Shown: positions 23,501 to 34,160 of the stretch, piece by piece
Position numbering within the stretch: the first letter of the stretch is position 1
Layout: the number at the start of each line of letters is the position of its first letter
Assembly (NCBI RefSeq): GCF_040869045.1
Contig: NC_090319.1
Span: 17,316,314 to 17,380,313, forward strand
From: Eurosta solidaginis
Lineage: Eukaryota > Arthropoda > Insecta > Diptera > Tephritidae
Direction of reading: 5' to 3'
Length of the DNA stretch: 64,000 nt
Notes under the pieces: generated by a model
Seen by the model: only the letters and a program-made list of their open reading frames with translations
Database searches by the model: none
Told to the model about the DNA's origin: nothing
Program-made: the position numbers and the translations under genes

Positions 23501-23716
23501 TAAATAGTAAACGTTCTGTGTGTTAATTTTATTTACAGCTCTTAGTCCAAAAATCATTTAGTTGATGTGGCAAAAATTTTTTTTTGATGTAATCCATCAA
23601 TAATCATTCATGAATGAGACGTCATTAATTCAAATTAATAAAATGTATTAGTGGATTTTTTATAGGGGCTGGTAAATTGTTTAGTCCCGGGCCCGGATTT
23701 TCTCTCTACGACCCTG
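20568..23716 (+). mobile_element. hAT transposon with both ends, dead
   Basis: The left end CAGGCTTGGCGAGAGGGAAAA and the right end (reverse) CAGGGTCGTAGAGAGAAAATC are imperfect inverted termini, each followed by a GGGCCCGGG-containing stretch. The outer 8-mers AGTTCCTT (20560-20567) and AGTATTTT (23717-23724) agree at 5 of 8 positions, consistent with a decayed hAT-type 8-bp duplication. The transposase inside is broken. Confidence 0.8.
20922..22975 (+). pseudogene. hAT transposase (TTF-type zinc finger, ZMYM1-like), broken
   Basis: The N-terminal part (20922-21335) shows the TTF-type pattern: RNFHDEAFP, HDWLVWSASRNAFYCLPC and a later HENTHDH. The middle has FAIIVDATPDVSHVDYV (near 21655), a catalytic-region block, and YDNGANMKGAYNGAL with ATHSPNLCVVDAAE (21850-21990). 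The end has the hAT dimerisation motif ANAERSFSVLSRIKNL (22810-22860), then a stop and ERVLGFATLCVQSILARQL. Breaks are the stop at 21336, several stops in 21340-21820, a frameshift near 21935-22065 (A-rich run at 22121) and the stop after CLS at 22872. Family length is normally 600-800 residues, so nearly all of it is here in pieces. It cannot make a transposase as it stands. Confidence 0.85.
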
Positions 23717-23724
23717 AGTATTTT

Positions 23725-24284
23725 GTTGTTACCAATTGTAATGTTGAAATTTGTTGTCGACATACCGATATTACCATCTGCAGACAGCAAGCAAGACGAT
23801 AAGGATGAAAAGAAAAAGAAATGAATGACAAGAATATGAATGAAAATGAAAGCAGAAAATAAAACTCGAATTATAATTGAACAATTTCTAAGGTTTGAAA
23901 TGTAAAGATGCGACATGCTTTTGTTATTGAAAAAAAAAAAAATAAAATAAAAAATGTATCGAAGTGATGAATTAGGAGGGAGAAAATATGCTTTAGACGA
24001 ATTCGTAATGGAATTAAAATGCCATTCATTTGATTTGCTCTTAAATGATCTGATTACAAGGCAATTCCTTGGAACATTCGTAAATATATACAACATACAT
24101 AAAAGGAGCAGACAAAAATAATTTGATGAAATATTGACACTTGAAGTCAAGTTTAATTAAACAACATAATTCAGTTAATGGCATTTGAGTCATACGGTAC
24201 ACAACCTGGTAAGGTAAATTATTTTGCTTAAAGCAAACAAATTGAAATATTGCTGAAATTAGTCTGATAGTCTGTTAGCTACCA
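23725..24284. other. No recognisable feature
   Basis: A minus-strand open frame at 23635-24150 is rich in F, S and N. It is AT-driven and overlaps the hAT right end; it has no domain that I can recognise. Confidence 0.35.
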
Positions 24285-24750
24285 ACGCAGAGAAAACGTA
24301 TATGGTATTGTTTACTTAGAGGAACAAGGTCACAAATTGGACCAGACACAAGAGGGGTGACCTTTCACAAAATATCTGTGCATCATTCTAGACAGTAGGT
24401 TGTTGTAGAAGCTCAACGCGAAGAAAAGAACGAAAAAGGAATCAACGGAAAATTATGCATGTAAAATAATGAGAATAGGCAGTTAAAAATTGGAAAGCAT
24501 CAAATTGAAATGAGTTTGAGAAAAAACTTGTAACTGAAACTATGCAAACCAATGTACGAACTCTCACTAGGTACTATACGGGACACTGCGGTCTACGATA
24601 ACACCAAGTATTTTCTGCGAATGCGTCGCTCTGGCAAGGAAGAGGCTCTATCATCTAGGTGGTTTGACTCTTAATCCCTATGTGATATGAAGTAAAAAGC
24701 CTGAAGAGGTACTTAGATACATTAAAAGCCTCCACATAAAAAATTAGGCT
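24285..24750 (+). pseudogene. I/R1-like LINE RT thumb fragment, degraded
   Basis: One frame reads NAEKTYMVLFT, then KYLCIILDSRLL, a stop, and KLNAKKRTKKESTENYACKI (24376-24470); later frames read ALARKRLYHLGGLTLNP (24635-24680). The order and motifs (KT.MVLFT, KYL.IILD..L, K.NA..R..KA) are those of the RT thumb in I/R1-type LINEs. Stops and indels are frequent and neither end is preserved. Confidence 0.6.
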
Positions 24751-25094
24751 GAAAAGTCATGCAAAATAGATTTACACAAAGGTCGCAGTGCTTCTCCTCA
24801 AAGACATTTTCCGTAATATTCTAAAACTCGTGCTAACTTTTCGAAAATTTCGAATTTTAATTTTGAAATTCTTTGAATTTATAGTAAAGCGAATCTATGC
24901 CAGGTGGTGACAAAGCGAATTCAAGCAATTCGCCGTGCAGAAGAATGTCAAATCAAAAGGAATTCATAGATTTCGATTATCGTAAATATTGTAACGAATT
25001 TAGTGCAATTCCGCTTATTTGCAACCTTCTGCTCTCGTTCGTATCGCTAAACTGTTGAGTAAATAATTCCAATATTCAATAATGCAAAATGGTC

Positions 25095-25100
25095 TTTATT
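25095..25100 (-). terminator. LTR polyadenylation signal AATAAA
   Basis: AATAAA on the minus strand, ~85 bases after the TATA box, also present in the other two LTR copies with this region. It fits the R region of an LTR. Confidence 0.6.
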
Positions 25101-25183
25101 AGAGTACTTCACAATAACACTCATACTTCGCAACCAATAGCGTGCTTAAATCAAACTGATTCAAACTTACTCAGCTTTAACTC

Positions 25184-25191
25184 CTTTTATA
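25184..25191 (-). promoter_or_regulatory. TATA box of the LTR promoter
   Basis: TATAAAAG on the minus strand, kept at the same place in the LTR copies near 7427-7434 and 62492-62499. Conservation among three diverged copies supports a real core promoter. Confidence 0.65.
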
Positions 25192-25463
25192 CTCTGTGGT
25201 ATCTCGTTGCCATACATCTAGGCGTTTCTTCTTCTAGAATTTACTACTTGTTTAGCAGCTATAAACTCACCAGCTATAAACTACAGATACACGTTTATAG
25301 CTTATCATATGCGCGTTTATATGTGAGTGATACTTGCACAAATTATTGCCTACTTTTGTAAGCATCTCAGATATATGCATGTGTATGTGTGAGAAATACT
25401 TTGCTGATGATTGCATACTTTTGTGAGCATCTCTCCGCTGCTGGCATGTACATATGTGTAGAC

Positions 25464-25690
25464 TAGGGCGGGTCGATTTAAAAATCGCTCATTGCTCTTT
25501 GAAAATCGTATTCTAGGGATCAAATTAAGAAACAACAAGCAATTTGCCCCTACGACCCAAAGGGGGAGACATCAGAATTCGTTTTAGAGGTATGGTTCCT
25601 TGGGCTAAGTTTCTTATTTTGATCCCTAGAATATGATTTTCACAGAGCAATGGCCGATTTTTTTGCCTCCCCACAAATCCACCCAGCCTA
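25464..25690. mobile_element. hAT-type MITE, 227 bp
   Basis: The inverted ends TAGGGCGGGTCGATTT / TAGGCTGGGTGGATTT continue into ~75-bp arms with ATTGCTCT and TTCTAGGGATCAAA. A perfect 8-bp duplication GTGTAGAC flanks it (25456-25463, 25691-25698). It sits inside the solo LTR. The longer relative is at 43693-44301. Confidence 0.9.
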
Positions 25691-26186
25691 GTGTAGACAT
25701 AATGATTGATTTGTTTATGTATATACAAGTCACTGCTTAGTATCGGCTTAGAGATGATAGTATCCCTTAGTGTTGCTAATATTCGTCACAATATTGTTGT
25801 ACAAGGTTTTGTATGGAAAATTATCAAGAAGAAGTAATCAACTGTTGGGATAACAACACCTGCTACTGAATTAGCCTTGATTTATAACATTATTTAACCA
25901 AGGAGTATTCACTACGAGGTATTATTATTCGAATAGCTGATTCATTCTATTTGATAATTTTGCATACAAAGCCTTGTACAACAATATTTACGATAATCGA
26001 AATCTATGAAAATTCTCCTTTGACTTGACATTTTTTTGCACGGCGAATTGGTTAAACTCGCTTTGCCACCACCGGGTATTGATTCGCCTTGAATTTAAGT
26101 CTAGCAGAGTTTAGTTTAGATATTTTTTAAAGTTCGCATTGCTTTTTGTAATTATTTTTTTTTTTCGGTGGATGTTTCAGATATTT

Positions 26187-26490
26187 TGAGGAGCGCTATC
26201 GATGATGCCAGTTAATTGCCGGATATAGATCCCGTACCTTCCGGTAACAACCACCATTGGGGTACAAGCCTTATCATCTCAGAAACGATTAAAAGCACCG
26301 AATTGAACACTCTAGGCCATCTCAATCCCACATACCCTAGTTCTATGGGGAGCTTGAGGTCGCCAGAGCCCCGAATGTGAAATTTGTGTATAACATATGC
26401 ATATTTGTAACAGCATTCGCCTCGCGTAGCTGAAGCTGACAATTAGGTTGCGGAAGATATGAATTGCGCTTATATACCCCTTAACTCCCG
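26187..26490 (-). mobile_element. SINE-like S1, partial, no CAA tail
   Basis: On the minus strand it follows the S1 body from GGGAGTTAAGGGGTAT to GCGCTCCTC near 26187; the (CAA)n tail is replaced by unrelated T-rich sequence. It belongs to the second subfamily (with the CTGTTACAAATATGCATATG-type insert). Confidence 0.7.
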
Positions 26491-26701
26491 GCGTTGCAGA
26501 TCTTCACACTTTGTATGGTGGAAATACAAATCTCTTTCAGGGGAAAAAATTGCCAAAAACTAATGCGAATTTTGAGAGACGAATAATGTAGACGCCGGCC
26601 ACCGTTGTGTGGTTGTAGCGAAAGTCCGGAGGCTGTTATTCCCGGAAAAGCTAACAGCAAAAATTTAGACATTTTTTTTTTTTTTAATTAGATAAAAATA
26701 T

Positions 26702-26878
26702 TCTAAGCGGGATTGTATATCTGCAATAAAAAGCTGCTCAGGGAGAACTCATCTGCCTTGCAGCTGTCGTTCGGAGTCGGCATCGAACATGTAGGTCGCG
26801 TACCGGCAATTTGTAAGCAAAAGGACCACGAAGCGAATCGGAAATGGAATCGGCCTAAATCTCTTCGGAGGTAAATCG
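26702..26878 (+). mobile_element. S2 SINE fragment, 5' truncated
   Basis: It follows the S2 body (CTAAGCGGG, GAGAACTCATCTGCCTTGCAG, CGGAGTCGGCAT, CATGTAGGTC, CCTAAATCTCTTCGGAGGT) without the tRNA-like head, with several indels. Confidence 0.7.
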
Positions 26879-26984
26879 AACCAGTAAACATTTTTTTTTA
26901 GCTTGTACTTTATTAGACTAAAATTGATTGGGCTGCAATTAAAATGTTCAGAACTTTCGTAAAATTTTCTCGAATTTTTCGAAA

Positions 26985-27882
26985 ACATTATCATCTATCT
27001 CCATCTTCGTATCTTTCTATCTCTGTCTCAGTCGCCTTCTCTCTTTTCTCTTCTCTCAAGTTTTTCTCATTCTCCTTCATATCTTATTGCCAGTCCCAGA
27101 GGGTGGTACGTATTTTGTTCCAGTCCCATTCCGAGTCTCAGTCCCAGTCCCACTCCGAGTCTCAGTCTCAGTCTCAGTCCTAGTCCTAATCCCAGTCCCA
27201 CTCCGTCTCTGGTCTACTTCCTGAAAAAAAGCATCGTAAATACTAATATAGGCAAATTTATATACCAAATTTCAGACAAATCGAATAGGGCGTATGTAAA
27301 TAGGTATGTGGGCATTATTAATTCATGTCTTAATTTCGGCTCCGCATGCATATTTATCAGTTTTGCTAGGTTGATGCGCCTAAATCGAATATCACAATGA
27401 AAATTACTTTCAAGCTCTCAGCAACAGCTTTGATTTCATATCCGGGTCCGCTTTTTGGCCTATACCTCGAGACCTTAGTCACCAATAGGTATGAAAACTA
27501 CTCTGTACTAAAGCACTCATCAACAGCTTCAATTTGGTACCCGTAATGTAAAAACACTGTCTAGGCGTTCACGGGCCCACGTTTTGGCATATATTTCGAG
27601 ACGCTAGTCACCCAGGGGTATACAAATTACCCTCTACTAAAGCACTCATCAGCAGCTTTCATTTGATATCCATATTCTATAAACATATTCTAGGGGTGCC
27701 CGGGTCCACGTTTTGGCCTATATCTCGAGACCCTGTGCGTCGGTCGCAATCAAACCTGTGTGCAAACCACCGTGTGAGTTATATGCAACTTATGTGAAAG
27801 TTTGAACAAAATCGACCGGATAGTTTTTGATTCTATAAGCCTCACACAAACGGATATTCATTTTTATATACATATATAGTTT
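26985..27882 (+). mobile_element. Family C dispersed repeat
   Basis: A TCTCTC-rich tract is followed by a degenerate (CAGTCC/GAGTCT) microsatellite (27105-27200), a shared block GGTCTACTTCC..AAATTTCAGACAAATCGAATAG, about three ~125-bp tandem units (27405-27735: AACAGCTT..TTGATATCC..CTCGAGACC), and an end with CACACAAACGGATATTC. The matching copy is 60001-61482. Open frames over the microsatellite are repeat artefacts. Confidence 0.7.
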
Positions 27883-27896
27883 TACAAGAGAAACAC

Positions 27897-28000
27897 AATT
27901 TTGATGTAGAAGCTCAATTCAGAGCTCTCTACAAATGAATTTATGAATTTTGATATAGAAGTTCAATTCAGAGCTCTCTACAAATGAATATGAACAGAAC
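27897..28000 (+). repeat. Two-unit tandem duplication
   Basis: The block AATTTTGAT[G/A]TAGAAG followed by CTCAATTCAGAGCTCTCTAC and AAATGAAT occurs twice, ~55 bp apart, nearly identical. It is recent and local. Confidence 0.8.
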
Positions 28001-28944
28001 AATGAAGCATATTTATGCTATTCTGCACGCTGAACCTGCAGTTTTGTCGGTAGCTCATATCTTTTCAATTGTTTTCATTAAATACACCCACAACTGCTAG
28101 TTTGCTTCTCTCATACTCACTCATATGCATTGCCTTCCATCCTTTGTGTATTATCTATAGAAATGCATTTCTATGCATATGAGAAGGATATAATTTGTCA
28201 CTATTCTGAATATCCTAAAGCAAAGCTAAACACAATGACGACAACACCAAGACATAAATAGAAGCACAAACAGAAACAAAAATATCATTACATCAATACA
28301 CAAAAACAATAGCAATAACAACAAATGCTAATACAAATGCAAATACAACACGAAAATTATTCAAAGCACGTATGCTAGGAATTTGCAATACATACTATCT
28401 TAGTTTGTACTGCATTGTGTAGATACCCAGCAAAAATGGTGCTAGCATTTATAAGTAACAAGGTATACGGCAAGAGATTTTTTTGCAGTAATTATGCAAA
28501 TTTTTTGATGCACAGTTCATATATACCCAGTAGCGATTTGAACTAGTTGCGAACTAGCGTGGAGCTAATGACTGCGTTCATAACAAGTTCAGTAGTAGGT
28601 GTATCTGAATGAGTCGCTACCTTTGATTAACTATTTTAACACATACATATATCTTGCCTTTAAATGATGTTGGTTCAAGTGAATGCGATTAGCACCATTC
28701 GGAGGTAGTCACTAAACATGCAGTGCAAAACTGTCATTGTCTCACATTTTTTCTGCAGGATAAGTGTAAGTCTATTTAAAGCAAAGTATTTAGTGGAGAA
28801 TTCATTGTTTACATGATGCAAGATGTACTCATGCAATATTTTGTATTATAAATATTTAGCAGAGAAATCATCATAGCAGTGAAGTATCAGGTGTGAGCTT
28901 GGTGGTGCTGAACTTGTGTTTCATAGACATGTTATGTGGAAAAT
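28001..28944. other. No recognisable feature
   Basis: A-rich CAA/AAT-biased sequence (28230-28350) and otherwise unremarkable AT-rich DNA. No gene seen. Confidence 0.4.
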
Positions 28945-29270
28945 TTCTAAAATTTCGTCGTTTAAAGTTTCAGGATTCGGGGTTACAAGGAAGATCCTTA
29001 AAACTCGAACGCAAAATTTCTAAGTTCGAATGATTTTTTTAATTTTTTCCCTGATAATGCATTGTCATCGTTGTCATAGGGTTCTGAAATATGTTTTTAG
29101 TTTCAAGAATCTAACTCTACGGAAATTTACACAAATAGCGGTCGCAATACTTCACATTTCTTAAAGGGACTTTCTAAATATCTCGATCTCTGTCCCTTCT
29201 TGGAAACCCTTTTGTCCTTCCTTAAAAATCGAAAGCGAAATTTCCAAGCAAGGTCTTTTTCCATAATGTT
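28945..29270 (+). repeat. Single unit of the ~300-bp repeat
   Basis: It matches the tandem array at 3640-4470: AAAGTTTCAGG..GGGTTACAAGG, GCATTGTCAT..GGGTTCTGAA, TTTCAAGAATCTAACTC, AAATATCTCGATCTCTGTCCC and CTTTTGTCCTT in the same order. Confidence 0.65.
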
Positions 29271-29280
29271 ACGTTGTCAT

Positions 29281-29585
29281 GTTGCTGTTGTTGTATTAAC
29301 GATAAAGACACTCCTCCAAGGTTTTAGGGAGTGTTATCGATGTTGATGGTCCTTTGCCAGATATGAATCCGGTACGTTCCGGTAACAAAGCACCTTAAAG
29401 GTACTAGCCCGACCATTTATATGACCACATTAAACTTTCTAGGCCATAATGCCCTCGCTTTCACCTGCCAGTTCCATGAGGAACTTGGTATCGCCAGAGC
29501 CTTGCCTGCTAAATATGTTATATGACACATTCATATCTGTAACAAGACTCCCCTCGCGTAGGTGAGGTTTGCAATTGCGGTTGCG
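29281..29585 (-). mobile_element. SINE-like S1, second subfamily
   Basis: On the minus strand it runs from the GCAATTGCAAACCTCACCTA block to (CAA)n at 29281-29295, with the extra GTTACAGATATGAATGTGTC stretch that marks the second subfamily. It is 5' truncated. Confidence 0.8.
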
Positions 29586-29777
29586 AGTTCCGATAAGTAT
29601 TTCAAGTTTTACGACTCTAGCTTACCGGAAAGTTACTCAAAAGTGGATTGCAAGATTCTCCAATTTTGTATGGAAATTGGCGGAAAAACATCAAACGAAA
29701 CTTATATAAAAGAAGTGAAAAAACAATTTGCTACGTGTCTCTTTAATCGGCTTAGCGCTGACATGCCGTATGAGTAA
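29562..29777 (+). CDS. Short open frame of unknown meaning
   Basis: 71 codons reading through SDKYFKFYDSSLPE and GGKTSNETYIKEVKKQ with a balanced, protein-like composition, unlike the repeat-driven frames around it. The first ~8 codons lie in the S1 element, so the ATG is not trustworthy. No known domain; it could be a remnant of a longer gene. Confidence 0.2.
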   Translation: MRFAIAVASSDKYFKFYDSSLPESYSKVDCKILQFCMEIGGKTSNETYIKEVKKQFATCLFNRLSADMPYE

Positions 29778-30528
29778 CTTTAATTAAGGGCAAGCAAAGC
29801 TAAAAAACAATTAAGGCTGACGACAGACTGGAAGCGAGAAGCGTTGCTAAGGAAGCTGGAAAATCGTAAAAGTTTTTAAGATGCCAAAAAAATTATCAAG
29901 CTTGTTAAATATATGAAAAAAAAAAAAAAAAATTGCTTCTCGGCAAGCATAGCTTATAGCGAGTACTGTGCCGTCAGCCTCAATAAGTGTAGTCTCAAGT
30001 GAGCTCTCCTCACACATCACACATTAAGCCTATACTGCACCTGTTGGAATAGATTAAAGATCCGTAATTTAAATTATTTTCAACAAGCAGGTGCTGCTTT
30101 AACTACACGACTTGTATGTATGTATGTTCATACAAAATTTAATTATGCTTTGTAACACTTCATTGTTATTTAAATAATAAAATATGTCTGTAAGCTTACT
30201 TCTTCCAGTTTTAGTATGGAACACTTAAAAATTATGTTTATGAAAGCAATATCTATAAAATTTTGAATAAATTCTAATGGATCAAAAAAAAAATAAAAAT
30301 ATATATCTCAAGCAGCATTGGGCTTGCGATTACTTTTGCTTAAACGGCCTAACCTACTCAACAGGAATTTTGAAAACAGCCAACGCGCTACATTCTCAGA
30401 ACTCCTGTCCATGTTTTGCAAATTTCCAATTTCGCGAACTTTGCACTATAAAAAATTTTAACAAACAAAAATCCATAAATCAGTCTTAACATTGCTATCT
30501 TAAATCGTCAAAAGCTTTCATATAAAAC
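29778..30528. other. No recognisable feature
   Basis: A 17-base A run near 29916 and short frames only (30277-30489). Nothing supported. Confidence 0.4.
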
Positions 30529-33146
30529 AAGTAAGGAAGGCTAAGTTTGGGTGTAACCGAACATTACATACTCAGCTGACAGCTATGGAGACAAAATAAG
30601 GGAAAATCACCATGTAGGAAAATGAACCGAGGGAAACACTGGAATGTGTTTGTATGGCATGTGTATCAAATGGAAGGTATTAAAGAGTATTTTAAGAGGG
30701 AGTGGGCTATAGTTCTATAGACTCTAGAATTTTTTTGTACGATATGGGCATCGAATGGAAGGTGTTAATGAGTATTTTAAAAGGGAGTAGGCCTTAGTTC
30801 TATAGGTGGAGGCCTTGTCGAGATATTGCCATAAAGGTGGAATAGGGGTGACTCTATAATTTGTTTGTACGATATGGGTATCAAATGAAAGTTATTAATG
30901 AGGGCTTTAAAGGGAGTGGTGGTAGTTGTATATATTTAGGCGTTTTCGAGATATCGACCAAAAGATGGACCAGGATGACCCAGAACATCATCTGTCGGGT
31001 ACCGCTAATTCATTTATATATGTAGTACGATGAACATTATTCCTGCCAAAATTTCGAGGGCTTTTCATTTCGCCCTTCAGAACTTTTTCTTTTTCTTCTA
31101 CTTAATATGATAGCTTTCACACCCATTTTACAAAGTTTTTTCTAAAGTTATATTTTGCGTCAATAGACCAATCCAATTACCATGTTTCATCCTTTTTTTA
31201 GTATTTGGTATAGAATTATGGCATTTTTTTCATTTTTCGTAATTTTCGATATCGAAAAAGTGGGCGTGGTCATACTCGAATTTCGGTCATTTTTTATACC
31301 AATACAAAGTGAGTTGAGATAAGTACGTGAACTGAGTTTAGTAAAGATATATCGATTTTGATCAATTTATCATGTTATTGGCCGAGCGGAAGGACAGACG
31401 GTCGACTGTGTATAAGAACTGGGCGTGGCTTCAACCGATTTCGCCCTTTTTCGCAGAAAATAGTTATCGTGCTAGAATCTAAGTCCCTACCAAATTTGAC
31501 AAGGATTGGTACATTTTTGTTCGACTTACGGCATTAAAAGAATCCTAGACAAATTAAATGAAAAAGGGCGGAGCCACGCCAATTTTGAAATTTTCTTTTA
31601 TTTTTGTATTTTGTTGCACCACATCATTACTGGAGTTGAGTGTTGACATAATTTACTTATATAAATATATAAAATTTTTTGTAAAATTTTTTTTTGTTAA
31701 GTGGGCGTGGTCGTTCTCCGATTTTGGTAATTTTTATTAAGCATACATATAGTAATAGGACTAATGTTCCTGCCAAATTTCATAATGATATGTTCAACAA
31801 CTGCCAAATTACAGCTTGCAAAACTTTTAAATTACCTTCCTTTAAAAGTGGGTAGTGCCACGCCCATTGTCCAAAATTTTATTAATTTTCTATTCTGCGT
31901 CATATGGTCAATTCACCTACCAAACTTCATCGCTTTATCGGTAATGAATTATCGCACTTTTTCGGTTTTTCGAAATTTTCGATATCGAAAAAGTGGGAGT
32001 GGTAATACTCCGATATCGTTCATTTTATATAGCGATCTGAGATGAGTGCCCAGGAACCTCCATACCAAATTTCATCAAGATACCTTAAAATTTGATCAAG
32101 TTATGTTAACGGACGTACGGACGGACGGACATGGCTCAATCAAATTTTTTTTCGATATTGATGATTTTGATATATGGAAGTCTATATCTATCTCGATTCC
32201 TTTATACCTGTACAACCAACCGTTATCCAATCAAAGTTAATATACACTGTGAGCTCTGCTCAGCTGGTATTGAAAATGAGCGAAATCGTATGATAACCAC
32301 GCCCACTTTTTATATATATAACATTTTGGAAAACACAAAAATCCTGATTATTTAGTAAATAATATACCTAGAATGCTGAAATTTGACATGTGGACTGATA
32401 TTGATCCTCTTGATAAAAATCTTAAAATGGGCGTGACACCGCCCACTTGTGATAAAACCAATTTTACAAAAATTATTAATCATTAATCAAAAATCGTTAA
32501 ACCTATCGTAACAAAATTCGGCAGAGAGGTTGCCTTTACTATAAGGAATGCTTTGAAGAAAAAATTACACAATCGGTTAAGGACCACGCCCATTTTTATA
32601 CAAAAGATTTTTAAAAGGGTCGTAGATAAATAAAATAAGCTATATCTTTTCAAAAAAGTGCTTTATAACAATGATATTTTATTTCCCAAGTGAATTTATA
32701 ACAACAAATAGGAGAAACTTCAAATTTAAAAAAATGGGCGTGGCACCGCCCCTTTATTGTCTAAGCAATTTTCAGTGTTTCGGGAGCCATAACTCGAAGA
32801 AAAAATTACATATCGTAACAAAATTGAGTACACATATTGTTCTTATAGCAGAAAATATTTCTAGTAAAAATGGACGGGATTGGTTAAAGACTACGCCAGC
32901 TTAGATATAAAACAAGCTTAAAAGGGTCGTAGACTAGAAGATAACCTATAACTTAGCAAAAAAATAGTTTTTAATCAATGATATTTCAATTATCAAATTT
33001 TATTGTAAGAGGAAATAGGGGACATTTTTTTAAAGGGGCGGTGCCACGTGTTATGTAGAAAAGTAATTTATCTGAAACGAAATGAAGCTCACTCTGAGTT
33101 TATAATATTCGGTTACACCCGAACTTACATACCTTTACTTGTTTCT
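30529..33146. mobile_element. Two family A units joined head to head
   Basis: The left unit (30529-32268) is reversed: tail AACAAGTAAGGAAGG..GGGTGTAACCGAACATT, the ~125-bp tandem part (30610-30980), many GGGCGTGG boxes, CGGACGGACGGACA (near 32112), and the head CACTGTGAGCTCTGCTCAGC. The right unit (32269-33146) is forward, starts without its head or CGTCC box, and ends ATTCGGTTACACCCGAAC..TTTACTTGTTT. The pair therefore has ~50-bp inverted ends, which may mimic a DNA transposon. No coding capacity. Confidence 0.75.
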
Positions 33147-34160
33147 TTTGCCACTTTCTCCTTTCTACTATGATTTTCGCGCCATCCTTTTGTCTTTCCC
33201 TACCTTCCTTTCGATATGTTTCGCCTATATTTCTCCTTGACGTAACCCCTTCTTGCGATTTCACTTTTAACTTTTCCTTTTCCCCCACTCTATTTTTTCC
33301 CATTTACTTTAAAAAACTGACTCCATAAATAAGATTTTTTCGAATAGGTCGAAGCTTTGTCCATTAGGTCCTAATAGCTTTCTTGGTACCGTGCCTATAA
33401 TCAATACTTCAGTCTAATCCATAAATATTTCGCAGAGCTTTCCTCTCGAACATCATCTGACATGGATTGTCCTCCTCCGGAATTCTGCGCTCTAAACCAA
33501 AGCGAATATTCTAACAGACTGTTCAATTACCATGTCAATCTTAAGGAACACCTATTTGCTGGTCAGATCCATACAAAAAAATCTTGTATTTTTTTCTTTT
33601 TCAGTTTCAACTGAGTTATGAAAGTTAACATGAATGATGTCTACGCATTAATGTTGTAGTGTCACGCAAACGGTTTTACGTGAACGCAAATAATATATTG
33701 TGCAAATAATTTCTTTTAAGTAACCCAACCAACGGATATCCCACACATTCAATCAGAGGCGTGGGGAGATCTTGGGCCGTATCTAAATATAGCATTTGTA
33801 AGCGTTTTACAAAATTTCTCGTGCGAGTATTTCATTGTTTGCAACTGTCATCGCATAAGTAATGTTGATTAATGTCACATGGCCTTTATTGACAAGTAAA
33901 CACATATCCACGTATTTACATATATCTAAGTAAAAGCGAACTATTTCCATTGTATTCAAGGTCATGGTATTAATGAGATTCTTTGTATAGATAGTTATTA
34001 TCGATTTCTTGTACAGTGAAATCTTTTGTCCGCATATATTTATGCATTATTTATTCATAAGGGTCAATTTGGTTTTAGCACCCAACACGGGGATATTTAA
34101 ATCCACCCAGCTGTTGGTTTTGAAATTTGAAGATACACAAATTACTTAGGATCATCAAAC
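33147..34160. other. Mostly featureless; short RTE relic
   Basis: At 33408-33470 the minus strand resembles the RTE block MFERKALRNIYG (CCATAAATATTTCGCAGAG, CCTCTCGAACAT). The remainder has no supported feature. Confidence 0.35.

Larger units (their letters stand above)
24990..25790 (-). repeat. Solo LTR of an LTR retrotransposon, carrying a MITE
   Basis: The ends TGTAACGAAT..ATTCGTCACA form short inverted termini, with TG..CA ends. A 4-bp ATAT duplication (24986-24989 and 25791-25794) flanks it, and the intact right arm of the surrounding foldback shows a single ATAT. On the minus strand a TATAAAAG box (25184-25191) precedes an AATAAA (25095-25100) by ~85 bases, so U3-R-U5 read leftward. 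About 570 bp remain once the internal MITE is removed. No gag or pol lies beside it; it is a recombination remnant. Other copies: 7220-7442, 53441-53672, 62287-62760. Confidence 0.85.
24886..26090. mobile_element. Foldback element interrupted by an LTR
   Basis: Long inverted arms match outside and across the LTR. Left arm: 24886-24989 plus 25791-25829. Right arm: 25951-26090. Shared landmarks are AATTCGCCGTGCA, ATAGATTTCGATTATCGTAA and TGTTGTACAAGG. Without the LTR the element is ~400 bp, non-coding, with arms of ~145 bp and a ~120-bp middle. GAATTTATAGT / GAATTTAAGT stand just outside the two ends, a likely duplication. Confidence 0.8.

Noticed and set aside
26944..27268. Frames ending in alternating S/Q (plus) and E/T (minus) residues
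   Set aside because: Translation of the CAGTCC/GAGTCT microsatellite of family C.
30529..33146. DNA transposon with long terminal inverted repeats
   Set aside because: The inverted ends are explained by two family A units joined head to head, and no transposase is present.
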